From the NCBI GenBank assembly GCA_019187225.1, contig JABAQQ010000005.1, positions 1 to 64,000 on the forward strand: a stretch of 64,000 bases of DNA, written 5' to 3'. The notes under the pieces were generated by a model that saw only the letters and a list, made by a program, of their open reading frames with translations, was not told the DNA's origin and made no database searches. Below are positions 7,886-16,029 of the stretch, in pieces; position 1 is the stretch's first letter; every line of letters starts with the position of its first letter. A program made the translations under genes and the position numbers. Source of the stretch: Saprospiraceae bacterium. GTDB lineage: Bacteria > Bacteroidota > Bacteroidia > Chitinophagales > Saprospiraceae.

Positions 7886-9262
7886 GTGTACGCCATCATA
7901 GACGTTGAAACCACCGGCGGTGTGGCCCGCTTCGAGCGCATCACCGAAATCGCCATCGTATTGCACGACGGCCAGGCGGTGGTGGATACCTTTTCAACAC
8001 TCATCAACCCGGAGCAGAGTATCCCCTGGCAGATCACGATGATCACCGGCATCACGGACGAAATGGTGGCGCAAGCGCCGAAATTTTACGAAGTAGCTAA
8101 AAAAGTCGTGGAGATGACGGAAGGAGCGGTGTTCGTGGCGCACAACGTATCTTTCGACTATTCCTTTGTACGCGAAGAATTTGCGCGCTTAGGCTACCCT
8201 TTTTCGCGGCAGCAGTTGTGCACCGTGCGCCTGGCGCGCAAGGTTTTCCCCGGTTTGCCGAGTTATAGCCTCAGCAACCTGAAAAAACACTTCGGCATCG
8301 AGGCGGAACGCAGTCACCGGGCCCTGGACGACACCCTGGCGACGGTGCGGATTTTTGAAATGATACTGGCCGAACAAGGGGGTAATTCCGTCAAATCCTT
8401 TCTGCGTTCGGGCATCCGCGAAGCAAAACTTCCACCTGCCATCACACTCGAACGCCTCGACGCTGTGCCGGAAACCTGTGGCGTATATTATCTGCACGAC
8501 GAACGCGGCGAGGTGATCTATGTGGGCAAAAGCCTCAATATCCGAAAAAGACTTTTCGAGCACTTCGCCGACCTTACCCCGAAAGGCGAAAAACTGCGCA
8601 CCGGCGTCGCCGACATCAGTTTCGAAATCACCGGCAGCGAACTCGTGGCCCTTCTGCTCGAAAGCGCCGAGATCAAGCGCCTGCTGCCCCGCGTCAACCG
8701 GGCGTTGCGCGCGCGCAGCTACACCGGCTGTATATTCACCTACACCGATCAGAACGGTTACCGCTGCTTAGCCGTCGGCAAACGCACTTCCCGAAACGCC
8801 AAAAAACTCGAACTCGTGGCCGATTACCCGAAAGTGGACAGCGCCAAACTTCACCTGCAAAGCGTGGTGCGCCAGTACGAACTCTGTTACCGGCTCAGCA
8901 ACCTCGACGCTTCCGAACGCGCTTGTTTTCATTACAGCATCAAAAAATGCCGTGGCGCCTGCATCGGCGAAGAAAGCCCCGAAGCCTACAACGAGCGGGT
9001 GGAGCAGGCGCTTGAAACGCTCAACCGCCGCTTGTCGGGCAGTTTTTTCATCCTCGAGCCCGGCCGTACGGAAAGCGAAATGGCCGTTGTGGGTGTGCAG
9101 GAAGGGCGCTACCTCGGCTTCGGCTATGCGGATGCCTCGATGTCGTACACAGCGGAGGACCTGCTCGAATGCCTCGCCGTGCCATACGAAGACCCCGATG
9201 CCGGAAAGATCATCCGGGGGTATGTGGATGGGAAGAAGGGGGTGAGGGTGGTAAAATTTTAG
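7886..9262 (+). CDS. DnaQ-type 3'-5' exonuclease fused to GIY-YIG endonuclease domain
   Basis: This 458-residue nuclease has two catalytic modules. Residues 1-165 are a DEDDh exonuclease: DVETTG (6-11), AHNVSFDYSF (85-94) and HRALDDT (144-150) supply the acidic residues and the catalytic His. Residues 195-280 are a GIY-YIG domain: CGVYYLHD (198-205), IYVGKSLNIRKR (211-222), and a later glutamate in LLLESAEIK as in UvrC and Cho. The C-terminal 175 residues carry a conserved CFHYSIKKCRGAC segment like that of UvrC-type nucleases. Similar fusions are annotated in other bacteria as epsilon-subunit/Cho-like proteins, so a DNA-repair role is likely but not proven. The start follows a CACTCAAACACTCAAACA repeat. 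Confidence 0.92.
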   Translation: MYAIIDVETTGGVARFERITEIAIVLHDGQAVVDTFSTLINPEQSIPWQITMITGITDEMVAQAPKFYEVAKKVVEMTEGAVFVAHNVSFDYSFVREEFARLGYPFSRQQLCTVRLARKVFPGLPSYSLSNLKKHFGIEAERSHRALDDTLATVRIFEMILAEQGGNSVKSFLRSGIREAKLPPAITLERLDAVPETCGVYYLHDERGEVIYVGKSLNIRKRLFEHFADLTPKGEKLRTGVADISFEITGSELVALLLESAEIKRLLPRVNRALRARSYTGCIFTYTDQNGYRCLAVGKRTSRNAKKLELVADYPKVDSAKLHLQSVVRQYELCYRLSNLDASERACFHYSIKKCRGACIGEESPEAYNERVEQALETLNRRLSGSFFILEPGRTESEMAVVGVQEGRYLGFGYADASMSYTAEDLLECLAVPYEDPDAGKIIRGYVDGKKGVRVVKF

Positions 9263-9280
9263 TGATGGAGGCTGTCACGT

Positions 9281-9408
9281 AAGTCATTGTACATTGAAAA
9301 TTGGAAATTGAACATTATCAAATTTTACATTTTTTAAATATTGAATTTCATGTTTTTAAATATAAAATTATCAATGTACAATGCCCAATTTTCAATGTAC
9401 AATGACTT
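9281..9408. repeat. 128-bp palindromic intergenic element
   Basis: Perfect 24-base inverted arms, AAGTCATTGTACATTG... at 9281-9304 and its complement at 9385-9408, enclose an AT-rich centre. It lies between the convergent nuclease and threonine aldolase genes, where it could act as a bidirectional terminator. The size and perfect arms look more like a small mobile palindrome. Confidence 0.75.
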
Positions 9409-9426
9409 ATGAGACACCCTCATAAT

Positions 9427-10503
9427 TTAAAAACCCCGCAGCACCTCCACCGCCCTCTCCACCATCTCCCTTTTCACATCCAGATGCGTCACGAACCGAA
9501 TCGTCTGCGGCCCAAACGCCGAGGCGATAACGCCGTTTCGTTTCAGGTAATCAAGGAAAGCGGCGGGCGTCGTACCGGCGGCTTTAGCCGCCGAAAGTCG
9601 CGCTGGATCGGCGGTTGAAGCCGCCGGTACAGGAGCGACAAGGTCGAATATCACGATATTCGTCTGCACCGGTCGGATATTGGCCACATAAGGCAGTTCG
9701 GCTAATGCCGATGCCAGCAGCCGCGCATGGATATGGTCTTCTTTCAGCCGTTCGACGTGGTGATCGAGCGCGTAAATGCCCGCTGCCGCGAGGTAACCTG
9801 CCTGCCGCATTCCGCCGCCCATGACCTTGCGCACCCGCCGCGCTTCGGCGATAAATGCCTGATTTCCCATCAACACAGAACCAACCGGCGTGCCGAGCCC
9901 TTTGGACAGGCAGATCGAAAGGCTGTCCACTTCGGCGCCCACAGAAGCAGGCGTATCACCGGTTTCCACCAAAGCGTTGAATATCCGGGCGCCGTCGAGG
10001 TGCAACGCCAGGTCGTGTTTTTTGCACACGGCCCGGATCGCACGGATGCGTTCCGGCGGGTAAATACTTCCTCCTCCTTTATTACAGGTGTTTTCGATGA
10101 CGACAAGGCTGCTTTTGGGCAACCAGTCCTGGCGCGGCTTGACTGCTGCGTCCACGAGTTCGGGCGTCAGGATGCCGTTTTCGCCTTTCAGGAGATTGAC
10201 CGAAATGCCGGAATGAAAGGCATAGCCGCCGACTTCATATTGATAGATGTGGCTCATTTCGTCGCAGATCACCTCGTCGAGCGGGCGGGTATGGACTTTG
10301 AGCGCGATCTGGTTGGTCATGGTGCCGGACGGGCAAAACAGCGCAGCTTCGTGCCCGAACAGGGCGGCGCATTTCGCCTCCAGGGCATTCACGGTAGGGT
10401 CTTCGCGGAAAACGTCGTCGCCCACTTCGGCGCGAAACATGGCTTCGAGCATACCCTGTGTGGGCTTGGTGACGGTGTCGGAGAGGAGGTTGACGATTGG
10501 CAT
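9427..10503 (-). CDS. ltaE: low-specificity L-threonine aldolase
   Basis: This PLP enzyme splits L-threonine or allo-threonine into glycine and acetaldehyde in the cytoplasm. At 358 residues it has the expected length plus a small insertion. Family motifs are LLSDTVTKPT (6-15), VGDDVFREDP (27-36), HLDGARIFNA (168-177) and SLSICLSKGLGTPVGS (194-209), with Lys201 as the PLP-binding lysine. Residues about 291-312 (VPAASTADPARLSAAKAAG) have the low-complexity look of a translated palindrome: the DNA at 9572-9630 is a near-perfect inverted repeat, and no family counterpart is expected between the IVIFDL strand and FLDYLKRNG. The frame is preserved, so the enzyme is probably active. Confidence 0.95.
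   Translation of the reverse strand: MPIVNLLSDTVTKPTQGMLEAMFRAEVGDDVFREDPTVNALEAKCAALFGHEAALFCPSGTMTNQIALKVHTRPLDEVICDEMSHIYQYEVGGYAFHSGISVNLLKGENGILTPELVDAAVKPRQDWLPKSSLVVIENTCNKGGGSIYPPERIRAIRAVCKKHDLALHLDGARIFNALVETGDTPASVGAEVDSLSICLSKGLGTPVGSVLMGNQAFIAEARRVRKVMGGGMRQAGYLAAAGIYALDHHVERLKEDHIHARLLASALAELPYVANIRPVQTNIVIFDLVAPVPAASTADPARLSAAKAAGTTPAAFLDYLKRNGVIASAFGPQTIRFVTHLDVKREMVERAVEVLRGF
9572..9630. repeat. REP-like palindrome inside the threonine aldolase gene
   Basis: This 59-base imperfect palindrome starts GTACCGGCGGCTTTAGCC and ends GAAGCCGCCGGTAC. Arms of about 23 bases differ at only two positions and flank a short CGAAAGTCGCGCTGG-like loop. It lies entirely within ltaE and adds about 20 codons in frame. 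No second copy is seen in this window. Confidence 0.85.
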
Positions 10504-10569
10504 AGATGGACAATATTTAGGGGAAAAGGGTAAATTTGTGGGACCTTTTACCTGCTTGATTATCTGACA

Positions 10570-10745
10570 GTAAAAACTTAGGCAGGGGCAGCGCCCCGAA
10601 AGATTTGTAGTGATTTATGCACAAAATCCACCGTGGAGGGGCAGCGCCCCGAAACATATTCCGGGGCGCTGCCCCTCCACAAAATTTTATTACTTGTTTT
10701 GCTACTACAAATCTTTCGGGGCGCTGCCCCTGCCTAAGTTTTTAC
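10570..10745. mobile_element. MITE-like nested palindrome, copy 1, with 8-bp target duplication
   Basis: The 176-base element begins GTAAAAACTTAGGCAGGGG and ends with its exact complement. The terminal inverted repeats run about 43 bases, through GGGGCAGCGCCCCG and GATTTGTAGT. Inside is a second hairpin, GTGGAGGGGCAGCGCCCCG (about 10633-10651) pairing with CGGGGCGCTGCCCCTCCAC. The direct repeat ATCTGACA stands at 10562-10569 and again at 10746-10753, which is the footprint of a transposition event. There is no open reading frame, so it would depend on a transposase in trans. Together with copy 2 it fills the 491-base gap after ltaE. Confidence 0.88.
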
Positions 10746-10802
10746 ATCTGACAAAGGTAAGATGCCAGCGTCAGGCTTAAATTGCGCAAATGAAAATCTT
10801 GG

Positions 10803-10982
10803 GCAACTATTCAAGTTGGGGCAGAGCCCCGAAATATTTGTAGTAGTTGTTTATGTCCGAGATTTACCGTGGAGGGGCAGCGCCCCGGAAATTGTTTCGG
10901 GGCGCTGCCCCTCCACGAAAATTTATTACTCGTTTTGCTACTACAAATATTACGGGGCTCTGCCCCTGCCTAAATTGGTTAC
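10803..10982. mobile_element. MITE-like nested palindrome, copy 2 (diverged)
   Basis: This is a second member of the family at 10570-10745. It has the same architecture: outer arms GGGGCAGAGCCCCG...ATTTGTAGTAG and complement, and inner hairpin GTGGAGGGGCAGCGCCCCG and complement. The ends are less well matched (GCAACTATT versus GTAACCAAT). It is flanked by an imperfect repeat, AATCTTGG at 10795-10802 and AATCTTCA at 10983-10990. It ends 12 bases before the start codon of the broken repeat-protein gene at 10995, so it has replaced or displaced that gene's promoter region. Confidence 0.8.
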
Positions 10983-10994
10983 AATCTTCAGCCA

Positions 10995-13050
10995 ATGAAA
11001 AAGCACTTACTCTTTTCTCTCTTTTTATACCTGGCGATACAAGGGGGCGTAATTGCCCAATGCGACCCGCCGCCAGGCGATGATTGTTTGTCCGCGCCGG
11101 TGCTCTGCACGAATTTGGATGGATATTGCGGTTCGTCCAGCGGTACGCTCAATTATCCGGGCTCGCCGGATGTCCCGGGATGTACATGGCCGCCCAATTT
11201 GCTGCACAATGATATGTGGTTTGCTTTTGTTGCCGGAACCAGCACATTGACCCTTCAATGCGACCTCTACAATTGTACTTCTTCTATTCCCGGTGTTTGT
11301 TTCGGGATGTTTAAAATGCCGGCCTGCCCGTCATCAACTATGATTTTGAAATAAACGTACTACAAGGATACAATCAATACGACATCCCGGAAATCGGAAC
11401 GATTCAAGGCCCTGACCAGATTTGCGGCATCGTTTCAACATCAGAATACAACATACCCAATTCGCTTCAGGCAGGGCTCGAATGGTCGCTTTCGCCTCCG
11501 GGGCATAGGAGCATTCGTGGGTGATCCGACGGGAGAAAACGTACAGATAGTTTGGAATAACCCCGGCACGGTACAGTTGTGCGCCACTCCCACCAGCCCA
11601 TGCTACAATTATCCGCCGCCGCCATGTATAGATATCACGGTCAATTATTCACCCACTATGGCCGACCCGCCGAACACAACCGTCTGCGGCGGAGAGCCGG
11701 TGGGTGTGCAATTCACGGGAACTTACAATCCTACTTATAATTGGGTCAATTCCAACCCCGCCATCGGCCTGCCGGCGGCGGGTAGCGGCGATATCACTTT
11801 TACTGCCGCCAACGTTACCACTACTCAAACTGCCAACATCACCGTCACGCCTGAAATAAACGGCTGTACTGGCCCGCCTCAGGCGTTTACGATCACCGTG
11901 CAGCCCACGCCTGCTATGATGCAACCGGCCAACCAGGTCGTTTGTGCATGCGCCATTGTATTCGGTTTGTTTTCAGGCTCCCCCGGCGCCGTATTCAGTT
12001 GGGTCAATGACAACCCGGCGATTGGCTTAGGCGCTTCGGGCACAGGCAATTTCTCATTCCCGGCCGCTCCCGTAACGAACAAGGAGACAGCAACAATTAC
12101 CGTAACGCCCCAGTTGGGCGCGTGTCCGGGCGCACCGCGCACTTTCACCATCGTCGTCAATCCCGTACCCAGCGTGGCTGACCCGCCCGACCTGACGGTA
12201 TGCAGCGGGGAAGCGGTCTATGTTGCTCTATCGGGCACTGCCGGGGCCGCCTTCAACTGGACAAATTCGCTGCCCCCGATCGGCCTCCCTGTCAGCGGTA
12301 CCGGCGACCTGGACTTTTATGCCGTTGGAAACATTTTGACTCAAACCGCGACCATAACGATCACACCCGCATTCAGTGGCAACGGATTGACGTGTACGGG
12401 ACCCGCGCAAACCTTTACCATTACCGTCGTACCGGTGCCGGTCGTTTATCCACCGCCAAACGTCAACAAGTGCGGTGGCGAGCCGGTCGCGATAAATTTT
12501 GCCGGAACGCCCGGCGTTGCTTTTGAACTTAAGCAATCACAACCTGGAGCCGGGCGATACGCTGCGATTCATACTTTATTCCGCCCTGAACAACCCGCTT
12601 GGCAGCATCGTGCAGTATTCCGATTCCCTGTCTTTTCCTTTCCTGCCGGGGATCATGCAGTTCGACAGCGCCTATTACGCTGCCGTCATCGCGGGGAATC
12701 AGTTACCGAACGATTCGATTGACAGCGCCGACCCTTGTTTTTCGCTGGCCACAGGGCCGAAGTTGATATGGCGGTCTAAACCGACCATCACCGTCAGTTC
12801 GCCGCCGGAATCGGTGTACCGCGACGGATGCGCGGATGTGTTGTTCACTTTTACGGGAACGCCGCCGTTCGGGTTTGTATGGCTGATCCGGCAAAATGGG
12901 CAGGTATTATTGAGTAAAACGGAAATCTCTGATACTTTTCAAAAAGTCGTGACCGTTTGCCCGGGCGATTTCAATTTTTCAGCGGCGGACGGATATTTGG
13001 ATTTTCAGGTCAACTTTTTGATGAATAAGTGTTGCGGGTGCGGAGATTGA
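10995..13050 (+). pseudogene. frameshifted secreted protein with PKD-like repeats
   Basis: The reading frame starts with a good signal peptide (MKKHLLFSLFLYLAIQGGVIAQ) and continues as one protein only if three single-base frame changes are allowed, near 11315-11325, 11503 and 12530. Across the first break MFKM joins GLPVINYDFE. Across the second SLSPPG joins IGAFVGDPTG in a GGGG run. Across the third VAFE joins LSNHNLEPGD. The middle holds three full and one partial PKD-like units of about 90 residues, each opening ADPP..TVCGGEPV and closing ATITVTP....C.G..QTFTI. No T9SS domain is present and the product ends abruptly at CCGCGD. Either this is a decaying gene or the assembly carries small indels. 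Confidence 0.75.
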
Positions 13051-13084
13051 CAAAGTACTTGTATAAAGAGCGTCCACTCAAGTG

Positions 13085-13151
13085 TTTCCCGCAGATTTAC
13101 GCAGAAAAATGACGCAGATTTTCGCAGATTAAGATCAAAATCTGCGGGAAA
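13085..13151. repeat. inverted repeat with internal CGCAGATT units
   Basis: Arms TTTCCCGCAGATTT (13085-13098) and AAATCTGCGGGAAA (13138-13151) are perfect complements. The loop repeats ACGCAGA, GACGCAGATTTT and CGCAGATTAAG. It lies 35 bases after the broken repeat-protein gene and is the only structure I can name in the 370-base gap 13051-13420. No tRNA or clear promoter is seen there. Confidence 0.75.
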
Positions 13152-13420
13152 TGGCTCTACCGCGCGAACGCCGGATGGTTGTTTTTAACCCCTGCTCCGC
13201 TTGACTCATGTTACAGCAGAACAAACACCGCGCACACAAAAACAAGCAGTGGGAAGGTTTGGCCATAGAGGGGCAACGTAGGGTTCTACACTAACAAAAC
13301 GCAACGGGTTTGGGGGCAAGCGACAGAGGAAAGGTACATTATGGCTGCAATGGAGAATTTTTATATTTCAAATCCCCGGTTTACGGAAGTTTTATACTTT
13401 TGGCAACCTGAACAGCAGCC

Positions 13421-15571
13421 ATGGAACCAACTCTGTCCTCCTCCCTCCTGCAGGATATCCGCCACGCCTTCGGGCAAATAAGCGGTCTGCCTTTCCCGAT
13501 TTACGCCAGCGATAAAACGGGCGCCTTTTTGTTTGCCAACGAACAGGCGGTCGAGTTCTTTATGCTCGACGCCGGCGACGACTTCAGCGGGTTCAACATC
13601 GGAACCTACTACGAGGACGGCAAAGAGCGTGAATACATCCTGCGGCAATTGCAGCACGTACCGCCCGGCGGATGGCACAACAACCTGACCGTCCGCCTGA
13701 AGATCCACGACGAATACCGGAAGATACGCTTTGTCACCAAGCCGTTCCGGGACGAAGCGGGCGAACTTTGCGCGTTGCTGTGTATCGCCCTGAGTATGAG
13801 CGACATCGAGTGGTTTGCGGAATTTGAAAAAATGATGTACGCCGGTTTTTTCGAAACGGATAAGGACCTGATGTTGGTGGATTGCAACCAGAATTTTGCC
13901 CAGGTTTTGAATTATGCCAGTCCCGCAGAAATAAAAGGCAAATCGCTCGGCGATTTTTTTTGGGAGCCGGATAAAATCGCCCGTTTTTATAATGACCTGA
14001 ACCGCCACCCGCACATCGAGAATCGCCAGCTCAAACTGCGCCGCAAAGACGGGGCGATGGTGGTCGTTAAAATGAGTTGTATCGGCATTGCAGGCGAAAC
14101 GGAAAACATAGCTCGGATAAAGGGTACCATTCACGACGTTACGTTCGAGATCATTCAGAACGACCTGCCGGTAGGATTGTTTCTGGTCAATACCAGCCAG
14201 CAGGGCGAGGAAATTATCTCCCGCGCCAACCTCACCTTCGCGCACATTCACGGCTACGATTCGCCGGAAGAGATTTTTTCCAAACCCATCCGCCAATTTC
14301 ACCCCAACGCCGCCGCCTACGAAGCGTTCAAGGCGGAACTGAACAAAGCCGCCGCCAACAACCAGCCCCTGCTTGATTATTACATGGAAATCCAGGACAA
14401 GCAGGGCAAAAAACGCAACGTGGTGGCCAACGTCCGCTACGTGGCCGAAGAAAACCAACACCTGCGCGTCGGCGCGGTGTACGACGTGACCGACCACGTG
14501 CGCGGCCATACCCGGACGCTGGAAGCCGATTTCAGTTCGGTACTGCACACTTACATCGCCACCATCAACGGTCTGCGCGACACGCTGACCATGCTCATCA
14601 AAGCGCACGGCCAGGACCTACAGAGGGACGAAACGCACATAGACCGCGCGAAGGCGGCAGCGGAGACTGTCCGATGTAAAAAACGATTGGAAGAATTATT
14701 GGCCGACCTGAGCAAAATAGCCGAAGAGCGCAATCTCGACGACGCCAATCTCGCGCGTTTGCCGAAACTCGTGCAAAAACTCTCGACCGGCGACACCGCC
14801 GCCGACAAGGAAAAAGACAACGCCGCGCTCAGTCGCCGCATCCTGCTCGAGATCCGAAAATGCCTCGACAACCTCCGCCCCCTCAATCTGCCCCGCGAAC
14901 TGCTGCGCAACCTGCGCTCGGAAACGGATGAAATGCTGCGCCTCACCAGCATGATCTCCCTGTCCATTTCATTGGACGAACTCAACGAGCGCATCCCCGA
15001 TTTCTACTATTTCCGCGATTACCTGCGCCGGGGCGAGATCGTGCAGCAGGAATTCAAATCCCACAACCTCGTTCCCATCGTGCTCGATGCCGTTCGTTTC
15101 TTAGAGGAATTTGCCGCCATTCACCGCGTCAACGTCGTGCAGCAATTCAACCAGCGCGACAACATTCCCGTGCTGTGTCACAAAAATTCGCTCAACCGGG
15201 CCTTTCACAACCTGCTGCACAACGCCATCAAGTACAGCTGGACCAAAGGGCAGGACCGGCAACCCTGGGTGAACGTGCGCATGGAAAAAAAGGGAGATGT
15301 CGTTGAAATACTGATCGAAAACTGGGGTGTGCCCATCCGCCGGGAAGAACTGGAATCCGGTTCCGTGTTCCAGTTCGGCAAGCGGGGCCGCGAATCGGAA
15401 GACCGCGGACGCTCCGGCACCGGCATCGGCCTATACGACGCGCAGGACGTCATCAGCAAACACGGCGGCACGCTGCGCATGACCTCCGAACCCACTTTCG
15501 GCAATTTGCCCGAAATGTACTCGAACCCTTTTATCACACGAGCCTATATTACCTTACCCGTTGCAAAATGA
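13421..15571 (+). CDS. PAS-domain sensor histidine kinase without a membrane segment
   Basis: This 716-residue protein looks like a cytoplasmic sensor kinase that would phosphorylate the receiver encoded next. Three PAS-like domains lie at about 18-125, 135-245 (GFFETDKDLMLVDCNQNF) and 248-360 (GLFLVNTSQQGEEIISRAN, GYDSPEEIF). A long helical region (361-545) follows without a textbook HExxTP box; His377 in SSVLHTYIATINGL is the best phosphoacceptor candidate. The ATPase domain has an N box NLLHNAIKYS (597-606) and G2 box GRSGTGIGLYDAQDVISKHGG region (663-683). The G1 box reads IENWGVPI (632-639), with Asn where many kinases have Asp. The stop overlaps the next gene in an ATGA, implying translational coupling. 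Confidence 0.85.
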   Translation: MEPTLSSSLLQDIRHAFGQISGLPFPIYASDKTGAFLFANEQAVEFFMLDAGDDFSGFNIGTYYEDGKEREYILRQLQHVPPGGWHNNLTVRLKIHDEYRKIRFVTKPFRDEAGELCALLCIALSMSDIEWFAEFEKMMYAGFFETDKDLMLVDCNQNFAQVLNYASPAEIKGKSLGDFFWEPDKIARFYNDLNRHPHIENRQLKLRRKDGAMVVVKMSCIGIAGETENIARIKGTIHDVTFEIIQNDLPVGLFLVNTSQQGEEIISRANLTFAHIHGYDSPEEIFSKPIRQFHPNAAAYEAFKAELNKAAANNQPLLDYYMEIQDKQGKKRNVVANVRYVAEENQHLRVGAVYDVTDHVRGHTRTLEADFSSVLHTYIATINGLRDTLTMLIKAHGQDLQRDETHIDRAKAAAETVRCKKRLEELLADLSKIAEERNLDDANLARLPKLVQKLSTGDTAADKEKDNAALSRRILLEIRKCLDNLRPLNLPRELLRNLRSETDEMLRLTSMISLSISLDELNERIPDFYYFRDYLRRGEIVQQEFKSHNLVPIVLDAVRFLEEFAAIHRVNVVQQFNQRDNIPVLCHKNSLNRAFHNLLHNAIKYSWTKGQDRQPWVNVRMEKKGDVVEILIENWGVPIRREELESGSVFQFGKRGRESEDRGRSGTGIGLYDAQDVISKHGGTLRMTSEPTFGNLPEMYSNPFITRAYITLPVAK

Positions 15572-16029
15572 GACCCATCATTAAACTTCTCTGGATTGAC
15601 GACAACCTGTTTCACGACCTGACGGAAAAACGCATGGCCTTGTACATGGAGGACGACATCGAGCCGCACTTCGCCATAGATGCGACCGAGGCGTTCTACC
15701 GGCTGCGCACCGAGCCTTTCGACGTGGTCATCGTTGACCTGCGCCTGCCGCCCGGTTCGGACGACATGTGGAACACTTACCGCGAAAGCAATTTTCAAAA
15801 GTTCGGTTACGCCCTGCTGAATACGGTCATGGGGCCGCAAAAAGATCAGTTCGACCACCTGAAAGAAACCCGTTTCGGCGTGTTTACCATCGAGGCGCAG
15901 GAGGAAAACCCCGAATTGTTCGACGAGCCTATCAACCTTTCCGAAAACAATTTCAAAATGAAAACCCACGCCTACCACGAAAATGCCTTCATTGATTTCA
16001 TCCGGCACGTGCATCAGTCATGGCGATAA
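15568..16029 (+). CDS. atypical response-regulator receiver protein
   Basis: This 153-residue protein is probably the phosphorylation partner of the preceding kinase. The receiver residues are present: Asp11-Asp12 in LLWIDDN, the phosphoacceptor Asp57 in VVIVDLRLPPG, a Thr at about 107 (GVFTIEA), and a Lys at 130 or 132 (FKMKTHA). The spacing from Asp57 to the Thr is about 50 residues, roughly twice the usual, so there is an insertion of some 25 residues (about 65-100). No output domain follows. The start ATG overlaps the kinase stop by 4 bases and its end overlaps the next gene by 10 bases, so the three are surely one operon. Confidence 0.75.
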   Translation: MRPIIKLLWIDDNLFHDLTEKRMALYMEDDIEPHFAIDATEAFYRLRTEPFDVVIVDLRLPPGSDDMWNTYRESNFQKFGYALLNTVMGPQKDQFDHLKETRFGVFTIEAQEENPELFDEPINLSENNFKMKTHAYHENAFIDFIRHVHQSWR

